A stretch of DNA of 32,044 nucleotides. It comes from JACKAN01 sp964502735 (GTDB taxonomy: Bacteria > Bdellovibrionota > Bdellovibrionia > Bdellovibrionales > UBA1609). The notes beneath the pieces were generated by a model. The model did no database searches, had not been told where the DNA came from, and saw nothing but the letters and a program-made list of their open reading frames with translations. The position numbers and the translations under genes were made by a program. The stretch is taken from the NCBI GenBank assembly GCA_964502735.1, contig CAZCYD010000033.1:1-32044 (forward strand), read 5' to 3'. Of the stretch, positions 1 through 6,265 are shown in pieces (within the stretch, counting starts at the first letter, position 1; each line of letters opens with the position of its first letter).

Positions 1-2
1 AA

Positions 3-56
3 GAGTTCTGTATACGCAAAATGCTCTGGTGCGACGGCGAAGAAGTGCCGAAGTAG
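3..56 (+). CDS. Possible 3' end of an upstream gene (partial)
   Basis: A reading frame open from the left edge gives a 17-residue tail ending in GEEVPK and a TAG stop at 54-56. It contains two cysteines, as do other secreted proteins of this window. The two other plus-strand frames are also open for the first 60-75 bases, so the choice of frame is not secure. It precedes the secreted protein at 148 on the same strand by about 90 bases. Confidence 0.25.
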   Translation, partial: EFCIRKMLWCDGEEVPK

Positions 57-147
57 TAGAATGTAAAGAGAATTAGGGAGTTACAAGGCCGACATCTGCG
101 AATTGTGAGAGCAAGGACTTGAAGTTTTAAATAGAGGATAAGCAAAT

Positions 148-1182
148 ATGTATTTTTTAAAAATAACTTTTTCTTTCATTTTTTTAATCACCTCCCATGT
201 TTTTGTTCTTCATCCTTTTCTGGCCTCCAATTCGGCTCAGGCCCAAAGTCAAAAACAAAATCCAGATGGCAGCATATCTAAACTTGATTCCAATGGGAAT
301 GTAGTTTCTACGAGTTATCCAAGTGCTCCTTCGTCTGGGGTAGGCAGTCAAGGTGCTAATAGTAGTAGTAATAGCAACGGAACCCAAGCCCTGATTAGTA
401 TGGGAATGAATGTGGCAATGGGCGCTATGATGATGAAGGCTTTTTCTGCGAGTTGCTCAGGGGGAGCCACTTGTGTATGGCCATTATTAGCTATGGGGTT
501 GATGTCTTATGCTCAAGCTGGAGGCAGTGGAAGTGCAGCCGGTGGCTCTTTTAATGCTGCAGACCTTACTAATTTTTGTCCTGAATGTTTTAGTGGGAAG
601 GTAACAGACTATGGGTTGGGTATGGATGGTAACCAAAGTGGAATATTTAATTTAGATCCAAGCATGAAAATTCCTGGAGGCCCCTATAACACGGTTGGAG
701 AATTACAAACAGCTATGAAGGGTCTGGCTGGCCAAATAAAAGATACAGGCTACACCATTGATATGGAAAATCAGAAGTTGGTGGGACCTGATGGAACCGA
801 AACAAGCTTTGCCTCGGTGAACGATATGGCAACAAATGGCACGGGTCTATCAGAAAGTGAATTTGCAGCTGTTAGGCAAGCTCTTAGTGAAGCCGAGAAA
901 AACAACAACTCTTCTACCTACAGTGTTGCCGCTATGGATATCGATAATGGTGGTGGCGGGGCGGGCGGCGGAGCCAATTTTAAGTTTGACTCTTTATCTG
1001 GAGAGTCTTCGTTCTCTGATTATCTCAAAAAACTGCGTGCGAATCGTCAGCCGGCCGGCGTAGCTGGAATGAAAAAAATTACTAGTGGAGGAGATGCTAT
1101 TGGGGTTGCCGGCGATAATATATTTGAGATGATACACCGAAGCTACCAGAGGAAACGTAAGCAGAATGTATTTCTTGATTAA
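148..1182 (+). CDS. Secreted Gly/Ser-rich hypothetical protein with a hydrophobic hairpin
   Basis: I do not recognise this 344-residue protein. The N-terminus (MYFLKITFSFIFLITS, then HPFLASNSAQAQ) is a clear Sec signal peptide with probable cleavage after an AQA. A Ser/Gly/Asn-rich linker follows (about residues 50-80). Residues about 82-130 hold two Met/Ala/Gly-rich hydrophobic stretches around a Cys pair (SASCSGGATC), which could be a membrane hairpin or a hydrophobic core. A second CxxC-like pair (FCPECF) follows. The C-terminal third is polar with a Gly-rich patch (GGGGAGGGA), and the protein ends in a basic RKRK segment. The ATG at 148 is preceded by a purine-rich AGAGGATAAG. It ends 61 bases before a 140-bp palindromic element. 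An envelope or surface role is inferred only from the signal peptide. Confidence 0.75.
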   Translation: MYFLKITFSFIFLITSHVFVLHPFLASNSAQAQSQKQNPDGSISKLDSNGNVVSTSYPSAPSSGVGSQGANSSSNSNGTQALISMGMNVAMGAMMMKAFSASCSGGATCVWPLLAMGLMSYAQAGGSGSAAGGSFNAADLTNFCPECFSGKVTDYGLGMDGNQSGIFNLDPSMKIPGGPYNTVGELQTAMKGLAGQIKDTGYTIDMENQKLVGPDGTETSFASVNDMATNGTGLSESEFAAVRQALSEAEKNNNSSTYSVAAMDIDNGGGGAGGGANFKFDSLSGESSFSDYLKKLRANRQPAGVAGMKKITSGGDAIGVAGDNIFEMIHRSYQRKRKQNVFLD

Positions 1183-1243
1183 GAAACTCCAGATGTTCGC
1201 ATTTTTTCTGTAGCTTTTCTGATTTCTAACCTAATTTCTGGTG

Positions 1244-1383
1244 TAATACCAATTCTAAAAAATAATTCCCTAAAATTTTGTGAATGCACCTCATGCTCAA
1301 ACAGCCGCAGTCTCAAGACTGCGGAACTGCGCGTGAGGTGCATTCACAAAATTTTAGGGAATTATTTTTTAGAATTGGTATTA
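1244..1383. repeat. 140-bp palindromic element, copy A
   Basis: Two 50-bp arms (1244-1293 and 1334-1383) are perfect inverted complements, beginning TAATACCAATTC and ending GAATTGGTATTA. The 40-bp centre forms an 8-bp stem with a four-base loop, separated from the outer arms by an asymmetric internal loop (11 and 9 bases). Copy B at 7908-8047 has the same length and architecture with its centre in the opposite orientation; copy C starts at 31990. It lies between two convergent genes, so it may also act as a bidirectional terminator. Both ends carry TA, as expected for an element that duplicates a TA target. It encodes no protein. Confidence 0.9.
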
Positions 1384-1410
1384 GAATAAAGAAAGAGGCA
1401 AACGAACAGT

Positions 1411-1438
1411 TCTGTTTATTTATATCTGTTTATTTATA
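1411..1438. repeat. 14-bp tandem duplication
   Basis: TCTGTTTATTTATA occurs twice in direct succession (1411-1424, 1425-1438), and a partial third unit (GTTTATTTTCTTG) runs into the murU stop codon at 1441-1443. It is a small slippage-type repeat between palindromic copy A and the 3' end of murU. I see no function for it. Confidence 0.75.
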
Positions 1439-1440
1439 GT

Positions 1441-2259
1441 TTATTTTCTTGCTAAGATAGACCTAAACTGTTGATGGCAGTCTTTGATGCAGTTGGATTG
1501 AGTTTCAGATTGCAAAAGGTTATGGCATTCAATTTCGGCCTGTTTAAAACTCTCTAGATTTCCAGTTTCATACCAATCCAAGCTTTCAGAATGAGAAATA
1601 ACGACTTCTCCACTCCGAATTGCTGGCAATAAAACATCTGTAAATATATGTGAGGGCTGATTTCTGGGGGTGAAGTCTAGAATTTTTTTATTTAAAACCA
1701 TGTATCCTGTGTAGTGCTTGACTTGCTCTTCTAAACCTAATTTTGTGTGATCAGAGGTGAGTTTCCCAATCGAAACAACGCGGTTAAATTTATCGGATAT
1801 TACACCACCAATAGAGTAGCCAACTCCTGGATAATCACAGGTTAATAGAGTTGCAAGTGATTTATTTTTCAGATGACTTTCTATAAGGCGAGAAAGACCA
1901 TCCTGGTGATGAAAATTAATTACAGAATCCGCATTTACCAACAAGAAATTATCACAAGACTCAAGAGTTTCGCGAATTTTATCTATAGCCCCACCGCTGT
2001 TGAGTATGACTGGTAATTCGTGAGAAAAGCTAACTTTTGATTCTAAAAAGGGAGTTAGTAAATTCACAGCAGCTTCAACCGATAGAGGTAGATGATGAGC
2101 ATTAACAATAATGTCGCTGACTCCTGCCCTATCTATTAGGTTAAGTGGGTAAGCTATAAGAGGGAGGCCTAAAAAGTAAATGGCAGGTTTGGCCGTAGTA
2201 TGAGTAAGAGGCTGTAGTCGGGTTCCAAATCCTGCGGCAAGGACCAGAGCTTTCATCAT
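1441..2259 (-). CDS. murU: MurU-like N-acetylmuramate-1-phosphate uridylyltransferase
   Basis: This is a sugar-1-phosphate nucleotidyltransferase of 272 residues. The N-terminal nucleotide-binding signature LAAGFGTRLQPLT (residues 7-19) is followed by the catalytic Lys in AKPA (K24), an SGG (88-90) and the metal-binding Asp of VNAD (D111). The fold alone would also fit mannose-1-phosphate guanylyltransferase. The MurU reading rests on the partner: the upstream gene is an AmgK-type sugar kinase, and their stop and start overlap as ATGA. In the known pathway, AmgK makes MurNAc-1-phosphate and MurU converts it to UDP-MurNAc in the cytoplasm, bypassing de novo, fosfomycin-sensitive synthesis. The C-terminal 30 residues (CHNLLQ to ILARK) form a Cys-containing tail. 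The second of the two adjacent ATG codons could also be the start. Confidence 0.8.
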   Translation of the reverse strand: MMKALVLAAGFGTRLQPLTHTTAKPAIYFLGLPLIAYPLNLIDRAGVSDIIVNAHHLPLSVEAAVNLLTPFLESKVSFSHELPVILNSGGAIDKIRETLESCDNFLLVNADSVINFHHQDGLSRLIESHLKNKSLATLLTCDYPGVGYSIGGVISDKFNRVVSIGKLTSDHTKLGLEEQVKHYTGYMVLNKKILDFTPRNQPSHIFTDVLLPAIRSGEVVISHSESLDWYETGNLESFKQAEIECHNLLQSETQSNCIKDCHQQFRSILARK

Positions 2260-3302
2260 TTACTGTAGTCCCGATTATTATAGTCGTGATCAAGTAGACC
2301 AAAGTCTTGAATCATATTCTTAAATTCAACAAATTCGTTTAAATTTGCAATACAGGTATGAACTTTATTTATAGTGGAAGAAATATATTTTAAATAACGA
2401 GTATCACTTCGCATATTATAAAAGCTTGCAAAGCTGCCACAAGCTTTAAAACAGCGTTGAATCATTTGTATGTTAAATATGTAATCAAAAGATTCAGTGT
2501 CGAGGTCGTTGATGCAATAGTTGCTAGCCTGTAATTTGTAATACTTGAGAATGGCGGAGATAGATTCCTCACTGAGTTGTACATACGAATCATGAAGCAG
2601 GCTTACTAAATCATATTGTATAGGCCCCATGCGTGCATCTTGAAAATCAATAACTCTCATTTGTCCCAGTTTTATCATCAGATTTCTTGAGTGATAGTCG
2701 CGATGGCAAATTCTTTTTGGTTCAGAGTCAAGCAGGGCGCAGATCTTTGAAAAAGAATAGTCGAGAGCTTGTTTTTCTGTTGGGCTTAGACTTTTCTTGC
2801 AAAGTTTTTCTATAAGATGTTCGCGACCATAATTCATTTCCCATAGCAGCTTAGCATGGTCAAAGGCCACTTTAAACGCTGTACAGTTAGATTTGTCTTC
2901 AGAAGAAGGGTAGTGAATTTTTATTAACTCATCAATAGCTTGAAAATAAAATGGAAGCACTAAACTCTGTTTTTGACTCTCCCAAAATTTGCGTTCGAGT
3001 GTAAGGTCACCAAGATCTTCTAGCAGAATTAAACCTTTTTCGGGGGAACTAGCCTTTATATCTGGAACTTGCACTTTATGTTTTTTAAAGTGATTTAAAA
3101 CACTTGTAAATGGGTAATTTCCATCATCAATAAAGGGGTCCCAAATCATGAGAACATAGGACTCATTTTTAAATACAATTCTGGCGTAACGTCTTGCGCT
3201 GGCGTCGCCAGCAAGTGGAAACACCTCAAAATTAGAAGAATTTAGACAGGTTTTCAAAAACTCAAGGATTTTACTGTCATAATCACGGCTGTGTGAACTC
3301 AT
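2256..3302 (-). CDS. amgK: AmgK-like N-acetylmuramate/N-acetylglucosamine anomeric kinase
   Basis: This 348-residue protein has the aminoglycoside-phosphotransferase fold. Visible motifs are the catalytic loop HRDYHSRN (200-207), the metal-binding IDFQDA (218-223) and the following GPIQYDLVSLLHD, a combination typical of AmgK. AGDASARRYAR near the N-terminus is the glycine-containing nucleotide-binding turn. The predicted reaction is ATP-dependent 1-phosphorylation of MurNAc/GlcNAc in peptidoglycan recycling. It is followed by murU with a 4-base overlap, so the two are translationally coupled. No good Shine-Dalgarno lies upstream of the ATG at 3302, and the best promoter match would start transcription only a few bases upstream, so a nearly leaderless message is possible. 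The N-acetylmuramate-recycling assignment is from family and context; other APH substrates cannot be excluded from sequence alone. Confidence 0.8.
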   Translation of the reverse strand: MSSHSRDYDSKILEFLKTCLNSSNFEVFPLAGDASARRYARIVFKNESYVLMIWDPFIDDGNYPFTSVLNHFKKHKVQVPDIKASSPEKGLILLEDLGDLTLERKFWESQKQSLVLPFYFQAIDELIKIHYPSSEDKSNCTAFKVAFDHAKLLWEMNYGREHLIEKLCKKSLSPTEKQALDYSFSKICALLDSEPKRICHRDYHSRNLMIKLGQMRVIDFQDARMGPIQYDLVSLLHDSYVQLSEESISAILKYYKLQASNYCINDLDTESFDYIFNIQMIQRCFKACGSFASFYNMRSDTRYLKYISSTINKVHTCIANLNEFVEFKNMIQDFGLLDHDYNNRDYSK

Positions 3303-3311
3303 ATTGAGTTT

Positions 3312-3340
3312 ATATTATCTGTTTCAAATACTAAATACAA
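3312..3340 (-). promoter_or_regulatory. Candidate sigma-70-type promoter of amgK-murU
   Basis: Reading the minus strand, TTGTAT (3340-3335) and TAATAT (3317-3312) are separated by exactly 17 bases. Each is only a partial match to consensus (3/6 and 4/6). Transcription would begin around 3305, about three bases from the amgK ATG. The region is AT-rich, so chance matches are likely. Confidence 0.3.
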
Positions 3341-3391
3341 TTAAGTAAAATTATTTCCGTATCTTTTCATGTAAAGAGGGATGAATTTGAA

Positions 3392-4360
3392 CTAATAATT
3401 GCTACTGTTCACTAACCACGATTTTTTTAAATTTTCTAGAAAATGCTCAACAACTCCTGAGTTTTTATAATCGTGAAATGAACTCTCAATTTTAAAAAAA
3501 GAGCCATTTAATAAGTGAAGAAACTCTGTTGGGAGCAATTGCTGATTTTGTAGTGTTCGAATCGGGATTGTCGATCCTGCAATAATGTGTGGATCACCAG
3601 ATGGTTTCCTTGATTTTAGGAAGCGAACCAGTGAGAATATCTCACTGTCTGTAAGTTTAATTATGTTAGGTATAAAAAGCGTAATATTGCCAAGTGAAGC
3701 AATGCTATGGCTACAATTTCTCACTTCGGTTTCCAATTGATGAAAACTCAAAAAGGCAAAACTATCGCTCTGTTCGTGAACTTCAAGAGCCATTCTCAAC
3801 ATATCATCAGAGCTTTTAGATTCTAGTAGACAAGGAACTTTTACAGCCTCACTGCCGGTAAAATTATTTATTTTTTGTTTTGATAAACCCAGTTTAGGAT
3901 TCTTGTATTGATCAAGATTATAGTTTTGAATTTTGTAGTTTAGCAGTGAAACCACATTGGAATGTATTGTACTTTTTGGTTCCGACAGGAGTTGATTTTC
4001 TATAAGCTTGAGTTCTTCCACTCTGTTTGTGGCCGTGTAAATTGATTCAACTAATAGTGTGATGAAGTCTCGTATAGACTCCAGAACCTTCGATGTCATG
4101 ATCGGGGAGTCTTGTATTTCTAATATACCCACAAAATCTTTATTTAGAGTTATTGGTAAAAAAATAAGATCTCCATTCCTATGAATGCCAGAAGACGGAA
4201 GTCTTGAGCATTGATGGCTCTTTTGGCATTCTGTCAGACTTGCGATAGGCCTAAAGTAGAGTTCGCAACCATAGCGAGAATTTAATAAATTTATTAGACG
4301 ATCCATTATTAGAGTTATATTAAACTTGGAATTGCATTCCTCAAAACCATCGAAATTCAC
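3392..4360 (-). CDS. Degenerate sigma-54-activator-like protein without ATPase motifs or HTH
   Basis: The N-terminal ~120 residues resemble the sensor domain of the intact activator at 6266: NFDGFEE versus INWDEFEH at the start, and FLPITLNKDFVG versus IFPISIENDFVG near residue 70. The second half can be aligned with an AAA+ activator domain, but the landmarks are gone. The Walker A region reads LESKSSDDML where the neighbour has GENGTGKELI, Walker B reads LFIPNI where it has FFLDEI, and there is no GAFTGA loop and no C-terminal Fis-type HTH. A catalytically dead regulator or partner of the neighbouring activator is inferred. I chose the GTG at 4360 because AAGGG (4369-4373) sits 8 bases upstream and the protein then begins like its paralogue; a GTG two codons upstream (4366) is also in frame. 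Confidence 0.7.
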   Translation of the reverse strand: MNFDGFEECNSKFNITLIMDRLINLLNSRYGCELYFRPIASLTECQKSHQCSRLPSSGIHRNGDLIFLPITLNKDFVGILEIQDSPIMTSKVLESIRDFITLLVESIYTATNRVEELKLIENQLLSEPKSTIHSNVVSLLNYKIQNYNLDQYKNPKLGLSKQKINNFTGSEAVKVPCLLESKSSDDMLRMALEVHEQSDSFAFLSFHQLETEVRNCSHSIASLGNITLFIPNIIKLTDSEIFSLVRFLKSRKPSGDPHIIAGSTIPIRTLQNQQLLPTEFLHLLNGSFFKIESSFHDYKNSGVVEHFLENLKKSWLVNSSNY

Positions 4361-4702
4361 AGCCACATCCCTTCGCCCTACCTTTGTATTTACGATTAAG
4401 CCAAAATACTAGGCAAAGATTGTGCCGAAAATTGTTTGTTTGGATTGAAGTAAATACAAATTAACTAAAAATAAAAGTGTTTATCTAACTATTTGATATT
4501 TCATATTAATAATCAAACGCAAAGGTGCTTATTTGCTCTTCGTGGCCGGTATTTTAAATCTTCGATGAGAATTACAGGAAAAATCGTGCCAAGACTTTGG
4601 TCAAATTATTAGGCGACCCTGAAAAAATGTTCAGAAATTTTCCACGTCGACTAATGGTTTTTTCTAAAATCAACTTTGGCGAAGAGCTTCCCGATATAAT
4701 AA
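4361..4702. promoter_or_regulatory. Divergent intergenic region with an 11-bp inverted repeat
   Basis: This 340-base AT-rich region separates two divergently transcribed regulatory genes. TTTGTATTTAC (4383-4393) and its exact complement GTAAATACAAA (4450-4460) form a perfect inverted repeat with 56 bases between the arms, upstream of the minus-strand gene. It could be a paired operator. The part from 4461 to 4702 holds no ORF or structure that I can support. Promoters for both genes must lie here, but none matches consensus well. Confidence 0.4.
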
Positions 4703-6031
4703 ATGATGAATGAATTATTTCGCCGTGAAGCTTTAAATTTTTTAGAAAATAAGAAGGCTTTAATTTTTGATGACAAAAGGGTGCAACGAGGAGTTGCAAG
4801 AGATAGCCTTATAAAATGTGGTGTTCGACCACAGAATATCGTATTGGAAAAGAATTTCAAAAATGCCAAAATACTTATAGAGAAGGAAAAACCAGAAATA
4901 ATTATATCTGAGTTTCAAGTCCATGATAATTATGGGTTGGATCTTGCCAATCTTCAGCTTCAAACAATCGAAGATCATTCAAAAAAGATTTTTATTATCT
5001 TTACTTCTAACGCAACCCAATCCTCTGTTGCTGATGCGGCTGAAGAGGAAGTTGAGGCTTTCGTTGTTTCTCCCGCAAGTCAAGAAACAATGATCAATTA
5101 TATATACAAATCAGTTAAGAAAAAAATAAATCCATCCGCCTACTCATCAATGATTTCTGAGGCAAAAAGACTTATGCGAGAAGAAAACATGGCTGATGCT
5201 GTTAAAACTTTGGGTTTGGCTAAGATAATGAATGACCGACCCATGATGGCCTATTATTTGAGTGGGGAGATATTGCGTAGGCAAGGTCATTTTAAGAAGG
5301 CAATAATTGAGTTTGAAGAAGGTCTTGCTTTTAACAGCATTCATTATCGATGTTTATTGGGTAAGTTTATGACTTTAAGAGATTTAAATCTTAAAAAAGA
5401 GGCTTTCTTATGTTTAGAGAAAATCTCTAGTCATTTCCCACTAACTCCTGATTTACTTAAGAATGCGTTTATATTGTCTATAACATCCTATCATTTCGAT
5501 AAAGTTCAGAACTACTATGAGCTTTATTTGAGGCAGCCCCGTAAGACTTCTGAACTTAAAGCAACAGTATCGCAGGCATTGCTAACTGCAGGAAAAATTT
5601 TGTTGCGTGAAAGAAAGCTTCCTCAAAGGGCTTTTGACTACTTTAAAAAGGGAGCTATTATTAGCGGAAGGAAAAAGCCATATTTGTCGCAGATTTTGGA
5701 AACCTTAATTAAAGAGGGATTTGAACACCAAGTTAAAGATTTTGTTAAGTTATTACATGTTGACGAGCTGAGTCCAATCTTAATTAAGCAGTTTTCATTC
5801 AAAGCTTTTTCTAGAATTGAAAATAACAATCATGAAGAGATCATCAGACAGGGGAAAGATATCATTTTTAATGATGAAGCGGATGAGGAGGTTTACTTTA
5901 TTACTTGTAATAGTTTGCAAGTGTTAAAAAAACAAAAGCTTCTAGAGTCTATAGTTTATAAAGGTGTTGAAGATGTGCCCGAAATCAAAAACAGACTTTT
6001 GTCTTACCTTAAAGCAAAAAAAGCCTCATGA
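4703..6031 (+). CDS. Receiver-like domain fused to TPR repeats
   Basis: This 442-residue cytoplasmic protein starts with a CheY-like receiver fold (about residues 15-135). The acidic pair is present (IFDD, D23-D24), but the phosphoacceptor position is Glu (IISEF, E70) instead of Asp, and the conserved KP Lys is Ser (VVSP, S123). Phosphorylation by a canonical mechanism is therefore unlikely, and the Glu could mimic the phosphorylated state. Residues about 145-440 are helical with TPR character, for example AYYLSGEILRRQGHFKKAIIEFEEGLAFN and a repeated hydrophobic heptad pattern, suggesting a protein-interaction scaffold. There is no output DNA-binding domain. The start is uncertain: two adjacent ATGs (4703, 4706) and no strong Shine-Dalgarno. 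It lies between two sigma-54-activator-type genes, which suggests a common signalling role. Confidence 0.75.
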   Translation: MMNELFRREALNFLENKKALIFDDKRVQRGVARDSLIKCGVRPQNIVLEKNFKNAKILIEKEKPEIIISEFQVHDNYGLDLANLQLQTIEDHSKKIFIIFTSNATQSSVADAAEEEVEAFVVSPASQETMINYIYKSVKKKINPSAYSSMISEAKRLMREENMADAVKTLGLAKIMNDRPMMAYYLSGEILRRQGHFKKAIIEFEEGLAFNSIHYRCLLGKFMTLRDLNLKKEAFLCLEKISSHFPLTPDLLKNAFILSITSYHFDKVQNYYELYLRQPRKTSELKATVSQALLTAGKILLRERKLPQRAFDYFKKGAIISGRKKPYLSQILETLIKEGFEHQVKDFVKLLHVDELSPILIKQFSFKAFSRIENNNHEEIIRQGKDIIFNDEADEEVYFITCNSLQVLKKQKLLESIVYKGVEDVPEIKNRLLSYLKAKKAS

Positions 6032-6058
6032 ATAATAATATGGATCACAATAGAGAGC

Positions 6059-6078
6059 CGTCAAAAAGTTATTTGACG
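6059..6078. promoter_or_regulatory. TTGACG inverted repeat upstream of the sigma-54 activator
   Basis: CGTCAAA (6059-6065) and TTTGACG (6072-6078) form a 7-bp inverted repeat with a 6-base spacer. The same TTATTTGACG string (6069-6078) recurs at 6213-6222, and TTGACG half-sites occur again as the arms of the palindrome at 6717-6742 inside the activator gene. This pattern suggests recognition sites for one DNA-binding protein, possibly the activator itself. The repeat could alternatively be part of a weak terminator for the upstream gene, since a T-run starts 14 bases later. Confidence 0.35.
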
Positions 6079-6188
6079 CATAGATATTAGTCACTTCTTT
6101 TTTTTTGAAAATTAAATTCTCAAATTGAAGCGCTCTGGGTTCATTAAAATTCATCTAGAGGTTATTTTTATAAATCTGTATAAAATTT

Positions 6189-6263
6189 GTTCTCCTTATT
6201 CAAGTTGTTCAATTATTTGACGATAAGTCGGGTGGATAGTTAATGGTCAATTTTAAGGAGAAC
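6189..6263 (+). promoter_or_regulatory. Possible Shine-Dalgarno-sequestering leader
   Basis: GTTCTCCTTA (6189-6198) is the exact 10-base complement of TAAGGAGAAC (6254-6263), which contains the AAGGAG ribosome-binding site of the activator gene starting at 6266. If transcription begins upstream of 6189, the mRNA could fold with its ribosome-binding site paired, enclosing a 55-base loop. This would give translational control. A promoter-like TTGACG at 6217 with GTTAAT 16 bases downstream would instead produce a short leader lacking the complementary strand. Confidence 0.4.
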
Positions 6264-6265
6264 TC

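Noticed and set aside
6072..6104. CGTCAAA/TTTGACG plus the downstream T-run as an intrinsic terminator
   Set aside because: The T-run begins 14 bases after the stem, too far for an intrinsic terminator; an operator-like reading fits the repeated half-sites better.
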